Positions 16,473 through 25,397 of a DNA stretch of 47,479 bases are shown piece by piece. The stretch's first letter is position 1. Each line of letters starts with the position of its first letter. The notes beneath the pieces are model-generated. The model saw only the letters and a list, made by a program, of their open reading frames with translations, did not search any database and was not told the origin of the DNA. The DNA is from Lachnospiraceae bacterium (lineage in GTDB: Bacteria > Bacillota > Clostridia > Lachnospirales > Lachnospiraceae), in NCBI GenBank assembly GCA_014239155.1, contig JAAZZQ010000020.1, positions 1 to 47,479 of the forward strand, given 5' to 3'. Both the position numbers and the translations under genes were made by a program.

Positions 16473-17630
16473 TTATTCCAGCGCAGCCGCCACTGCTGTA
16501 AGATATGTATGATATCCGTCCTCCGAAGACATTCTGTGCTGCACCTGCGTAATATAAAAGCGGTTGTCGCAGGGACCGCCAAGATTTGTCAACCGGATAA
16601 AGTGCCCGGGCTTTAACTCCGGTATTCCAACACAGTGACACACAAGCGTTCCAAACCGATATGAAATATCTTCCATCAAAGAATCTGCGCGATATTGCGC
16701 CTGCTCCTTGGACACTGCATTCGCGTCGATCACCACTCGTTGTGTCTGTCCAATCAATGCCTTCGCTCTGTTTCCAGTAGATATTTTGTTAGAAACCTTT
16801 TTCACTGCAGCAACCATTGTCGCCTTGGCAGTATCCATTCCTCTGACTTCCACACTCTTTACTAAACCTGTGATATCATAAGTTAAATCATAATCAAGAA
16901 CACCTTGCTCCATTCCAATCTCCAACAGACATTCCTCCACAGATTGCTTTGCCTTCCGAAAAAGAATTACACCTGTATCCACAAAGAACTCATAGCGAAA
17001 ACGCTTTGCCGCACGCACTATAAATTCATAATCGCTCTCCGAAACCATCTCCACTGTATAGGAAGTCGTTTTATTGCCTGTTGTACTATTGTTTTGTGTA
17101 CTGTTTCTATCTGGGGTATCCTCTATTTGAATAGACCTGTAGATTCCTTCTGCGTTCATTTTTTGATACAACGGTTGATTAAAGATTTCTCTAACTGCAT
17201 CTCCATAATTATTCGCTGTCATCTGTCTTGCATAGCTGCCTGACATCATCAGTCCTTTAGCATCCATAGCAATAACTTCCACATGATGAATATCCTTCTC
17301 GCTGCACACAAAGCGCGTCTGTGCCACAAAACCAACAAAAATTTCTTCCTCCGCCCCATTGTATCCAATAGAAACTGTGACAACACTCCCCAACTGCACA
17401 TAGTCCTTAAAATTAGAAAACTCATAGCATCCTTTTTCCAAATTATATACATTATAAATCGAATACGTAACAGCAGATGCTTCCAGACCACAACTCAATT
17501 CCACCTCAATACTGCTAAGCACCAATTGATATTTGTTCTCGGAAAACAGCTTATCGCCAACTTGCAGCTTGACGACCGGATAGGTGAATGCAGCATATTT
17601 TTTTCTAAGATCAGAATACCGTTTTTCCAT
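16473..17630 (-). CDS. gpD-type hub protein (late control D / VgrG N-half)
   Basis: A 385-residue protein from ATG 17630, with an AGAGAGGG site about 11 bases upstream. The fold signature of phage late-control gene D (hub) is visible in FVGFVAQTRFVCSEKDIHHV, the ESDYEFIVRAAKRFRYEFFV segment and LKPGHFIRLTNLGGPCDNRF. A trimer of this protein converts six-fold tube symmetry to the three-fold spike. The next gene, 135 bases on, is the separate spike, so the VgrG-like unit is split. There is no LysM domain in it. A Ser/Thr/Asn-rich loop (NSTQNNSTTGNKTTS) interrupts the middle. Confidence 0.88.
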   Translation of the reverse strand: MEKRYSDLRKKYAAFTYPVVKLQVGDKLFSENKYQLVLSSIEVELSCGLEASAVTYSIYNVYNLEKGCYEFSNFKDYVQLGSVVTVSIGYNGAEEEIFVGFVAQTRFVCSEKDIHHVEVIAMDAKGLMMSGSYARQMTANNYGDAVREIFNQPLYQKMNAEGIYRSIQIEDTPDRNSTQNNSTTGNKTTSYTVEMVSESDYEFIVRAAKRFRYEFFVDTGVILFRKAKQSVEECLLEIGMEQGVLDYDLTYDITGLVKSVEVRGMDTAKATMVAAVKKVSNKISTGNRAKALIGQTQRVVIDANAVSKEQAQYRADSLMEDISYRFGTLVCHCVGIPELKPGHFIRLTNLGGPCDNRFYITQVQHRMSSEDGYHTYLTAVAAALE

Positions 17631-17679
17631 GCGCTCACTTACCCTCTCTTATCTCAAAATCTAAGACCCTAACAATTCC

Positions 17680-18252
17680 TTACAATTTATTTGTCTTTTC
17701 CACTTTTGTCGCATTCTCAATTGTCATATCCATATGTCCGCTAATAGGTATTCCCGCTGTGTCAAACATGTCGTATTCTCCTGAAAAAGAGACCAATCTT
17801 CCTTCCATATGTATCTTTGCCCACTGAAATTCTACATGTCTAGTTGGGCTTTGGCGTATCATTTCAAAAATACATTCCATCTGTTCCTGCACAGAAGTAT
17901 CCCCTGAAAAGCGACTGTGAAATACTAAGGTAAATGACATCTCAACAGAATTTTCACCTGTGGCAGACGCAATCTGATAACTTTTATCCCCTTGATTTTC
18001 ATATTTGATATTATTGTTCTCAGTCACGCTAGCGCGGTATTTGATGGTGGCAGGATTATACTGCACTGTGATTTCAGCTCCATTATGCAACTCCTTCTGT
18101 GCTGCAATATTATTCCCTCCCTGTTCCAAGGCTCTTTTTGCAGACTGATTGCATGATTTCTTTTGATTGTCTGTTACATTGGACACTGTGTTTTTCCCTT
18201 TTTTTGCACAGTCAATTGTCAAGACTGCCTTTTGTAACATTTCCTGACTCAT
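17680..18252 (-). CDS. Tube-initiator/adaptor protein, CIS-tube-like (second of two)
   Basis: A 190-residue protein from ATG 18252 with AAGGAG 11 bases upstream. The segments ITVQYNPATIKYRASV, VEMSFTLVFHSRFSGDTSV and VEFQWAKIHMEGRLVSFSGE, ending in GIPISGHMDMTIE, match the CIS tube/Afp7-type family that joins the hub to the first tube ring. The usual C-terminal LysM is absent. The N-terminal 50 residues are Lys/Asn-rich and probably flexible. It is a paralogue of the gene just upstream (NPATIKY against NPSTLSF). The pair may form successive adaptor rings. Confidence 0.82.
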   Translation of the reverse strand: MSQEMLQKAVLTIDCAKKGKNTVSNVTDNQKKSCNQSAKRALEQGGNNIAAQKELHNGAEITVQYNPATIKYRASVTENNNIKYENQGDKSYQIASATGENSVEMSFTLVFHSRFSGDTSVQEQMECIFEMIRQSPTRHVEFQWAKIHMEGRLVSFSGEYDMFDTAGIPISGHMDMTIENATKVEKTNKL

Positions 18253-18258
18253 CTTGTA

Positions 18259-18840
18259 TCAGACTCCTTCCAAAGTCAGATTTATTGTAGCTCTCGTAGG
18301 TGTTCCAAGCGCACTAAATAGCACATATTCTGCCTCTACATTTTTTAATAGCCCCTTGTATGACAAATCTCCCCAACAAAAAGCTACCTGTCGCACATAA
18401 GGGTCCTGAATCAATACAAGAAATTGCTGTACATCTGGCTGTACATCTGTAGTTTTTTCCGTTGTTTTATCAAATATTAACTGAAAACTTACACTAATGG
18501 ACGAATCTAGATTATCTGCAAAGGAAAACGCCACTTCCTCCTGACCACTCTGAAGCAAAGACGTTTTCTTTTTTCGGTTTGCTTCTTTTGACGACCACAC
18601 TCTGTCATACGCTGAGAAGGACAGCGTGGATGGATTAAACTGAACCTTTATAATATCTGTCTCCTGTTCTTTATTTTGATGAATGTCACTGTCAACTTTG
18701 CCGGACAATTTATTTTTGACCACATCAAGATTTAGTTTATTACCACTCAACGCTGGTTTTTCATTGTGAAATATTTGTATATACGCAGTTTCTATTTGCT
18801 CATTTTTTATCTGTCCAGTCTCTATCTGTTCGCTTTCCAT
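18259..18840 (-). CDS. Tube-initiator/adaptor protein, CIS-tube-like (first of two)
   Basis: A 193-residue protein. ATG 18840 is preferred, with GAGGAA seven bases before it, over a GTG at 18861 with a poor site. Residues about 65-190 carry the CIS-tube/Afp7 pattern: VQFNPSTLSFSAYDRVWSSK, ISVSFQLIFDKTTE, VRQVAFCWGDLSYKG and LGTPTRATINLTLEGV. It has no LysM domain. The N-terminus is a short Glu/Gln-rich low-complexity run (EQIETGQIKNEQIETAYIQ). Six bases separate its stop from the paralogue's start. Confidence 0.82.
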   Translation of the reverse strand: MESEQIETGQIKNEQIETAYIQIFHNEKPALSGNKLNLDVVKNKLSGKVDSDIHQNKEQETDIIKVQFNPSTLSFSAYDRVWSSKEANRKKKTSLLQSGQEEVAFSFADNLDSSISVSFQLIFDKTTEKTTDVQPDVQQFLVLIQDPYVRQVAFCWGDLSYKGLLKNVEAEYVLFSALGTPTRATINLTLEGV

Positions 18841-18884
18841 ATGCCGTTTCCTCTTTAACACACTTTCTGTTCAAATGCAAAATA

Positions 18885-21869
18885 TTAATAGCCCCTTCTG
18901 CGCTGTTCATTCTTTAGTTTTCTCTCCAACTCATGATAGACAATATCCGAAATGGTATGTACCTGTGTTTTTAGGCTATAATTTATTATCTGCGCAAACT
19001 GTTCTTCACTCTCCCGAAGCAATTTTTGCCGAATGTCTTGCAGTTGCTGTTGTATAAGCTGGCGTTGCTCTATTTGCTGTTGCTTTAGCTGTTCCAATTG
19101 CTTCTGCAAATCTGAATGGAGCTCTTTTCTTTGTTGGGTATAGTCTGATGTTTCAAAGAATCTATTTTCAAGGGGTTCCAAGTGCTCTGTCATTTGCTGT
19201 TCTTGCCTATAAGCAAAATCAATCCCTTTCCATTCCCCATTTTCTATAAATACTTTATTTTCCAGTGATTCTATAAATGTCTTGTTTTCCATTATTGTCC
19301 GGTTCTCTGACAAATTTCGATTTTCCAGCAATTTTATTATTGTCTGGTTGTCTATTGTTGTCTGATTTTCTGACAAATTTCGATTTTTCACCGATTCTAT
19401 TATTGTCTGGTTATCTGCTATTATCTGATTTTCTGACAAGTTCCTATTTTCTAGAAACACTTTATCTGCAAAAAATGTAGCGTCTATATGCTGTTGCAAG
19501 ATTTGCTCCTGATAAATACTGCGTTCACATTCCACAATCTGCCTTAACATCGTTTCAATTTCACTTGCTGAATACTTGATATTGATAGTATTCTCTTTAA
19601 CATTATATGTGTCAAATGATTTTTCCGCAGATAAATCAGCACGTACATGCCCAATAGCCGATTCTTTCTTTGTGAGATGTTGCGTTTTTGTCTTTATACT
19701 GTCTATGTTAAATATCTTGTTTTCTTGTATGCTATTTTGTTCCCTTGGCAAACCGATGCTTTGATATCCTAAAAGCTGTCTATAAAATAGTTGTGTATTC
19801 TCATCTGTAACACGAAATATTTTCGCTATTTCTGGTGGCAAATCCTCCTCAATGGCAGTTGCATACGCATAGATTTCACAAAGCGCTTCCTGTGGGTTTT
19901 CCAGAGCGTGCAGCGCACTCTGTCTCGCTCTTTTATGGTCAATAATCACACGCTTTAAAGTATCCCTATTTGCAGAAGCGGCGTCCGCACTGTCTAACAA
20001 ATGTTTCATCTGCAAATTGTGCTCATTAACCTCATCTAACAATCTTTTATTCTCTGAAAATGGTATTTCCTGCTCTGAAATCAATTGCTCATACTTGTAC
20101 AAAAACTCATCCATATAATTATAAGAACTCTCCCGCTTATTTTGCAAGTAATCCAGTGTCGTATACGACTGTTGTTCGTGTACTCCCTTCTCTTGTAGAA
20201 TATCTTTTATTTCGTATTGTTGTGTTTCCTGCCTTTGTAGAATATCAATATCGTTTTGCATCTCTTGGCTTGTTGGAATATTGATATTGTTTTGCATTGC
20301 TTCCTTTAGTAGCACATCAATATCCTGTTGTATTTCCTGCGATTGTATTGTCTGCGATTGCAGCATATCTAAATAATGTTGTGTTTCCTGTGGCTGTATG
20401 TTGCTCTGTTGTCCGTGCACTTCTTGTTTGTCTACGGGCAAAACATGTTCTAATTTTTGCCTCTGAAACGGATTTTCATTATTTTGCTCCAATTGGACTA
20501 AATGTTCTATACTATTAACACGATCACTCTGAAATATATTTTCATTATTCTTCCAACGCCCAATGAAACGATTTTTTAACTGAATCCACTGATTTTTAGT
20601 CTCCTGAAATTTATTGAGTTCCGACAGATATTCCTGTTGTTCCTCTAAATGCATATCCCATAAATAATTCTGTGCTGCCAATCGCTCCTCAAGCTGGATT
20701 CTGCCCGAAAGCTGCTTTTGTAGATTTTGGTTCTCCCACATAGAAAGTACAACCTCACTTGCTCCTTCCTCCCAGTCTATATGGTTATGAACAATTGTAA
20801 AATCCTTCAAGACCTGCGTTAATTTCCATTCATCTTGAGCAAGAACAAACATTCCCTTAATATAAGACTCATATCTATGCATTTCAATCGTCTGCTTACT
20901 TTGATAATACCAAAACCGTTCAAGCACATCTGACGCACTTTGGCAAAAAGTCTGTGTGTAATCTCTCCATTGAATCTTGCTAATAATATTTTTCTCACGC
21001 TGTTGGCATACTCCATGCAACTTTTGAATCATATTTTCCAAGATTGCAGCCACAATGCGCTGTACTACCATTTCCTCGGTCAAAGCCCCATGTGCAAAGT
21101 GCTTTCTCTCATAGTAGATATCGTTCTGCCAGACTGTTGGGTTGGTCTGCCAAAACATCATCTCACGAAACTTTGAAAGCTCAAGCACATCTGCCTGTTC
21201 CGTCCACACAGCTTCTCGAACACCTTGCACAGTTGTTTTTCCTTTATCGAGCTGACAATAATAAGAATCAATAATTCTATTGCACTCTGTTGTCATTAGA
21301 CGACGAAAAATTTGATTGTGCAAGTAGTAGGCAAACTGATATTCCTTATTCCAAGTATTTTTCAGCCCTGTTTCATAAAATCTTTGATCACACTGCTGCA
21401 AGTTTGTCTGAATAAAATGAACTGTCTCTTGAATTTGCTTTTTGTGGGAAAAATAAAAATTAAAAAGTTTTGTCAACAGCATGTTGTGATCCATATGATG
21501 ATGAATTTGCTGCATAAACTCTTTTATGTCAAAAATGCCAATTTTCTGCAATACCGATACAACAAAAACTTCATCTTGATAAGTGAAGTCTGACGAAAAA
21601 CACAACATTAACCGATTTACTAACTGATTGATAAGTTCCAGTTTTATCTGATTATTGGCATGTATGGGATTCTCTACTGTCAAAACTCCGTAATATGCTG
21701 TATTTAAAAATTGTTCTGGCGCCTGCGCCATCATATGAAGGAAGTCCGCACTCGTAATCTCCATACCAATCAGCTGGTAGTTTGCAATTATTTTTTCTCC
21801 TAGCTTGTCTGAATACATTGTGATTCCCGAAACGCTCTGTAATTGCATTGGTCTTTTGAGTATTAACAT
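18885..21869 (-). CDS. Large Gln/Asn-rich coiled-coil protein; tape-measure candidate
   Basis: A 994-residue protein from ATG 21869 (CAGGAG, eight-base spacing). There is no signal peptide or membrane segment. Residues 1-430 look like a globular helical domain (QLIGMEITSADFLHMMAQAP and on). Residues about 430-960 are coiled coil and low complexity. A Gln-rich stretch with recurring Q-x-D-I-D-x-L lies near 490-570. Three 21-residue repeats starting NRNLSENQ lie near 806-870. A Gln-rich C-terminal coil (LEQLKQQQIEQRQLIQQQLQ) follows. It sits after the assembly-chaperone-like genes and second tube gene and before the adaptors and hub, which is the tape-measure slot in contractile tails, and the operon has no other candidate. 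The family is not recognised. A cargo or scaffold role is the alternative. Confidence 0.65.
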   Translation of the reverse strand: MLILKRPMQLQSVSGITMYSDKLGEKIIANYQLIGMEITSADFLHMMAQAPEQFLNTAYYGVLTVENPIHANNQIKLELINQLVNRLMLCFSSDFTYQDEVFVVSVLQKIGIFDIKEFMQQIHHHMDHNMLLTKLFNFYFSHKKQIQETVHFIQTNLQQCDQRFYETGLKNTWNKEYQFAYYLHNQIFRRLMTTECNRIIDSYYCQLDKGKTTVQGVREAVWTEQADVLELSKFREMMFWQTNPTVWQNDIYYERKHFAHGALTEEMVVQRIVAAILENMIQKLHGVCQQREKNIISKIQWRDYTQTFCQSASDVLERFWYYQSKQTIEMHRYESYIKGMFVLAQDEWKLTQVLKDFTIVHNHIDWEEGASEVVLSMWENQNLQKQLSGRIQLEERLAAQNYLWDMHLEEQQEYLSELNKFQETKNQWIQLKNRFIGRWKNNENIFQSDRVNSIEHLVQLEQNNENPFQRQKLEHVLPVDKQEVHGQQSNIQPQETQHYLDMLQSQTIQSQEIQQDIDVLLKEAMQNNINIPTSQEMQNDIDILQRQETQQYEIKDILQEKGVHEQQSYTTLDYLQNKRESSYNYMDEFLYKYEQLISEQEIPFSENKRLLDEVNEHNLQMKHLLDSADAASANRDTLKRVIIDHKRARQSALHALENPQEALCEIYAYATAIEEDLPPEIAKIFRVTDENTQLFYRQLLGYQSIGLPREQNSIQENKIFNIDSIKTKTQHLTKKESAIGHVRADLSAEKSFDTYNVKENTINIKYSASEIETMLRQIVECERSIYQEQILQQHIDATFFADKVFLENRNLSENQIIADNQTIIESVKNRNLSENQTTIDNQTIIKLLENRNLSENRTIMENKTFIESLENKVFIENGEWKGIDFAYRQEQQMTEHLEPLENRFFETSDYTQQRKELHSDLQKQLEQLKQQQIEQRQLIQQQLQDIRQKLLRESEEQFAQIINYSLKTQVHTISDIVYHELERKLKNEQRRRGY
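19261..19452. repeat. 63-bp tandem repeat (three units) encoding 21-residue heptad repeats
   Basis: TCTGACAAATTTCGATTTT recurs every 63 bp with small changes. Each unit encodes 21 residues (three heptads) beginning NRNLSENQ. This period is expected for a coiled coil lengthened by unit duplication and could allow length changes by slippage. Confidence 0.8.
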
Positions 21870-21966
21870 GTGAGTTTCTCCTGTTTATTAATTGCCAAAA
21901 ACTTTCTGCCATTATAATTTAACTGCTATCGCTCCTCGATTCATACATAGCAAATGCTGTACTAGC

Positions 21967-22422
21967 CTATGCATTCTCGACCGTAACCTGCTGATAGGCA
22001 ATCTCTGTTGTCACGGACATAAGTCCGCCTTTCTCCGCATCCAATTCTCCATACTTTTTGCTGATAACCGTTGCGCCAGAAAAAGTAAATGTTATAACGG
22101 CGCGGTTAAAATCACGCACATAACGCCCCACATAGAGAACTAGCGGCATTGTACATTGATATCCCACTGGAAGCGGGTCGAAATAGTTCTCACCAATATA
22201 GCGTTCAATTTGCAAGGTATTAGGCTTAGAAACAGGCTTTTCCCGCAACTGCACATAATCGTTCACGCCGCCTTCCATAATATTCTCATATTCTTTTTCC
22301 TGTGTAATTCCACTCACTTTGGTACACGGCAGGTCATAAAGCGCATCCACCCTGAGCAGAAAAATATAATTTGGCATTGGATTTTTTACAAATTCTTCTA
22401 TTGGCTGTGGAATTGATCTCAC
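21967..22422 (-). CDS. Second tail-tube protein (gp19/Hcp-like, Afp5-type)
   Basis: About 150 residues. It has the tube-protein layout: PMPNYIFLLRVDALYDLPCT, then VSGITQEKEYENIMEGGVND, and a final YGELDAEKGGLMSVTTEIAY beta hairpin. The start is uncertain. The first in-frame GTG (22422) lies within the strong GGAGGTGA Shine-Dalgarno itself, so the ribosome may use the ATT at 22413 or the ATG at 22377. It differs from the main tube (164 residues). In Afp/PVC such a second tube paralogue forms rings near the baseplate. It lies between the small chaperone-like genes and the coiled-coil gene. Confidence 0.85.
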   Translation of the reverse strand: MRSIPQPIEEFVKNPMPNYIFLLRVDALYDLPCTKVSGITQEKEYENIMEGGVNDYVQLREKPVSKPNTLQIERYIGENYFDPLPVGYQCTMPLVLYVGRYVRDFNRAVITFTFSGATVISKKYGELDAEKGGLMSVTTEIAYQQVTVENA

Positions 22423-22454
22423 CTCCTCTCTAACTGGATCTATCTCTTTGTTTT

Positions 22455-22673
22455 TTATCGCAGCCTATTTGTTGGTTTCATATCCAAAATACTAATCTCT
22501 CGTGAATTTTCTTTTTTACTTTCAGAGGGAGTTAAGCTTCTGTTAATATCGGAAATTTCACTGCACCATTTTCGCCTTATTGTGTGTTCCATAGCTAGAA
22601 CAGACTCCTCACTCCAGTGGAAATAGTAGGAGATAAAGGACATTTCTCGATACAACTCCTCAATTGGATACAA
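22455..22673 (-). CDS. Small DUF6760-like tail assembly protein
   Basis: A 72-residue protein that probably starts at TTG 22673, behind GAGGGATAAAG, two bases after the previous stop. YPIEELYREMSFISYYFHWS followed by ESVLAMEHTIRRKWCSEI is the pattern of the short DUF6760 proteins. These follow the tail-assembly chaperone gene in many eCIS and tail loci, in the place of phage gpE/gpG-type chaperones. The family core is the first 45 residues. The Ser/Lys-rich tail (TPSESKKENSRE) is probably disordered. Position and the YPIEELYxE motif give the call. Confidence 0.75.
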   Translation of the reverse strand: MYPIEELYREMSFISYYFHWSEESVLAMEHTIRRKWCSEISDINRSLTPSESKKENSREISILDMKPTNRLR

Positions 22674-22675
22674 CT

Positions 22676-23038
22676 TTATCCCTCTCGCGTAAAATTTAAA
22701 GGTACCTCATGTGTGTGTCCACACGAAGGGCAGACTACCTTAAACATAATAGGCTCCACATTATTAATTTTCTGATACATATCCTGCAAAAAAGCCATGT
22801 CTGCAGTGAAAAGCTTTTCAATTAAAGTCGGCGTGACCATCTCCACTCCCTCCAATTCAGTAATAACCTTAGACAATACCACAACGCTAAGATAAGAGGG
22901 ATTGTTTAGCACACGTGGATCTCTTGTTGCGCTGATCTCATCTCCTGCTGTCGCCAAGCGCATTCTTCCGTGCCGATGAATCTCACCGCTACTGTCCACA
23001 TACCCTTTGGGCAAGTCAAATTCATATATCGTCTGCAT
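22676..23038 (-). CDS. eCIS tail assembly chaperone-like protein with zinc-ribbon-like end
   Basis: A 120-residue protein from ATG 23038 (AGAAGGAAAA site). FDLPKGYVDSSGEIHRHGRM followed by RLATAGDEI is the start typical of the phage tail assembly protein family found in eCIS clusters. The C-terminus holds CPSCGHTHEVPL, a C-x-x-C-x-H pattern that may bind zinc. It is followed at two bases by the DUF6760-like gene. It is thought to act with the tape measure during tube assembly. That role comes from position and analogy. Confidence 0.78.
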   Translation of the reverse strand: MQTIYEFDLPKGYVDSSGEIHRHGRMRLATAGDEISATRDPRVLNNPSYLSVVVLSKVITELEGVEMVTPTLIEKLFTADMAFLQDMYQKINNVEPIMFKVVCPSCGHTHEVPLNFTREG

Positions 23039-23136
23039 TTTTCCTTCTCCCTTAGGAAACTCCCATTTTACGATGATTAAGATCTGTAAGAAATAATTGA
23101 TACAAATCCCTATCTGTCAAATCTCAAAGCAATCTT

Positions 23137-23631
23137 TTAATTTGGTATCACCAATTCCTCATAGGCAAGTTCCACAGATTCAATCGCCACTTCATTTGCT
23201 GTCGCATTTAAGTCTGGTGCACTATATTTTGCCACCCATGCATTGGTTAAAACCCAAACTCTGGTGCCTTGAATCGTCGTCACTGCTGTGGAGGGCGCAC
23301 CTTTATTGATGTCAATCAATTCGATAGACACCTTATAACGGGGCATTTCTCCTCTCGTCTCACTAACACACTGCTGTATCCATTTCTTAAAAGCGCTGTC
23401 CAGTGTATATCCCATTTTTAGCGTGACATTCCCATGTTTTACCAATCCTGGAATCTTAACAGGCGCCAGACTGTGAGCATTTCCCTGACGAAATTCTATC
23501 ACATCCACAGAAGCTTCCACTCCGCTCACCTCACTAAATGCTGCTGTACCATTCACTGTATCTACTGTGACAAGAAAATTCATTTTGGTTAACGGATATG
23601 CAAGACCCGAACCGTTATCGTATGTTGCCAT
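23137..23631 (-). CDS. Main tail-tube protein (gp19/Hcp-like, Afp1-type)
   Basis: A 164-residue protein from ATG 23631 with a near-perfect AAGGAGGAAAAAAT site, consistent with high expression. AYPLTKMNFLVTVDTVNGTA, FSEVSGVEASVDVIEFRQGN and VKIPGLVKHGNVTLKMGYTL, and then WIQQCVSETRGEMPRYKVSI, are diagnostic of T4 gp19-like tube proteins of eCIS. Hexameric rings of it stack to form the inner tube. It lies 13 bases after the sheath gene. No large insertions. Confidence 0.95.
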   Translation of the reverse strand: MATYDNGSGLAYPLTKMNFLVTVDTVNGTAAFSEVSGVEASVDVIEFRQGNAHSLAPVKIPGLVKHGNVTLKMGYTLDSAFKKWIQQCVSETRGEMPRYKVSIELIDINKGAPSTAVTTIQGTRVWVLTNAWVAKYSAPDLNATANEVAIESVELAYEELVIPN

Positions 23632-23643
23632 ATTTTTTCCTCC

Positions 23644-25332
23644 TTACTTTGCATCCGCTGTAAATTGTGTTACCCGGAAAATCACAAACTCTGCTGGACG
23701 CGACGGCGCAATTCCAACATTGCAAATTAGACGTCCATTCTTAATATCATCCGCTGTCATAGTAACAGTGCCAATCTCAACAAAATAGCTCTCTTCAGGG
23801 CTTGCCCCTGCCAACATTCCACTCCGCCATAAAGTATCGAGAAAAGAAGATATTGTAATACGAACTCTTGTCCACAGTGTTGTGTCATTTGGTTCAAATA
23901 CCACCCAGTTGGTGTTTGCCCGAATACTTTCCTCCACATAAATAAATAATCTTCTAATATTGACATACTTAAAGGCACTATTGCTGCTCGCAGTTCTTGC
24001 TCCCCATACTCGGATTCCCTGTCCTGGAATCCGACGAATTAAGTTTATGCCCGCCGGATTTAAAATATCCTGCTCTCCTTTGTTGTAGTTTACACTGAGA
24101 TCGGAGCACATCACTGTCTCATTTGCAGGTGCTTTATGAACCCCGCGTGTAATATCCGTCCGCGCATAGATTCCCATCACCGCACCAGATGGAGGGAAAA
24201 AACCCGCTTTCTGGGTAGCGCGGTCAAAGCATTGTATCCACGGGTGGTACATCGCTGCATAAGTGCTGTCTATCATTTCACGATACTCCAGTAATTCTTT
24301 GGTATTGGTGTACTCTTGTGGCATATCTAACACAGCAAAACGATTCCCCAAATTCTCACAGTGCGCCACCAGAGAGACGACTACATCTGGCATTGTAATC
24401 CCTGGAACTGCAAGCATACTCACTTGATCATTTTCTACAAATGCCTGAATGCCACTGCGATTTCCCGGTCCATTATCTTCCCCAATAAAAGTTCCCGCTG
24501 TGACTGCATTCATACTGCCATCACTGCCGCCTGTCAATACAATCTCTCCTGCAAGCTGATCTGTTCCCAAAATCTGCATAACGGGATTTTCAAGTCTGTC
24601 TGATGTGTCCAATCGGACACACACCAGCTCACTTTTCTGCATTCGATGTTCCAGATAATCCGGGGACGCCACATTTAAGCTAAGCCCTGTATACACCTCT
24701 GTCTCTGCCTCATACCGAACTTGAATTTCCGTCTCCACCAAGTATAACAGCTTCTTTGGGACAAGTCCCGCATCTACAGGTTCGCTCACAAACGGCGTCT
24801 CAAAAGTAACAATATTGTCAAAGATAGAGACAATGCGGTTGTACGATGCCTCAAATACCACCAAATCGCCCTCTAACAGCCCATCAACACTTTTTGCCTT
24901 GTAGGTTGTTTCCTCCATTTTTTCTATCAGTTGAATTTTCTTCTTCGTCACAGATGAAACGCGCATCTGAATGCGATTTCCCCATGCCCCCTCATTTGCA
25001 GCACATACATGTAAAATTCCCCTATCTGCTGTTGCCACACAGGCATCTGGCGCCGTCACCCGCACAATATAACAGCGTGTACCTCCATTTGCAAAAAACT
25101 GTTCTACGCTACTCGCCAGATATCGATAATCCCTATGCGTAAACATACTCAGATATCCACCAAACTCCCGCTGAAACTCTGCAAAATTTGTGATAAGTGA
25201 AGGCGCGCCTTTCGTTGTCCCCTTCACAGCCATTCCCACAAAACCAGCAGTGCTTGTACCAACGCCTTCAATGGACCGCGGGGAATTATCATACTCTTCC
25301 ACATACACCCCCGGTGATAAATATTCTGCCAT
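23644..25332 (-). CDS. Contractile tail sheath protein
   Basis: A 562-residue protein. ATG 25332 is chosen because AAAGGAG lies seven bases before it and the product then begins MAEYLSPGVYVEEYDNSPRS, the canonical sheath start. The C-terminal sheath domain is clear: INLIRRIPGQGIRVWGARTA, RRLFIYVEESIRANTNWVVF, then TRVRITISSFLDTLWRSGML. An insert domain (about 130-290) decorates the outside. A single sheath gene serves the whole particle, unlike Afp, which has three. Contraction of the sheath drives the tube out. Confidence 0.96.
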   Translation of the reverse strand: MAEYLSPGVYVEEYDNSPRSIEGVGTSTAGFVGMAVKGTTKGAPSLITNFAEFQREFGGYLSMFTHRDYRYLASSVEQFFANGGTRCYIVRVTAPDACVATADRGILHVCAANEGAWGNRIQMRVSSVTKKKIQLIEKMEETTYKAKSVDGLLEGDLVVFEASYNRIVSIFDNIVTFETPFVSEPVDAGLVPKKLLYLVETEIQVRYEAETEVYTGLSLNVASPDYLEHRMQKSELVCVRLDTSDRLENPVMQILGTDQLAGEIVLTGGSDGSMNAVTAGTFIGEDNGPGNRSGIQAFVENDQVSMLAVPGITMPDVVVSLVAHCENLGNRFAVLDMPQEYTNTKELLEYREMIDSTYAAMYHPWIQCFDRATQKAGFFPPSGAVMGIYARTDITRGVHKAPANETVMCSDLSVNYNKGEQDILNPAGINLIRRIPGQGIRVWGARTASSNSAFKYVNIRRLFIYVEESIRANTNWVVFEPNDTTLWTRVRITISSFLDTLWRSGMLAGASPEESYFVEIGTVTMTADDIKNGRLICNVGIAPSRPAEFVIFRVTQFTADAK

Positions 25333-25397
25333 TTTTATTCTCCTTTCTTTTTCACAGAAAATTAATATTATATAGTTCTCCATAAAATATCATAAAG

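Noticed and set aside
19261-19452. CRISPR-like array
   Set aside because: The 63-bp direct repeats are contiguous, in frame and coding for heptads, with no unique spacers and no cas genes nearby.
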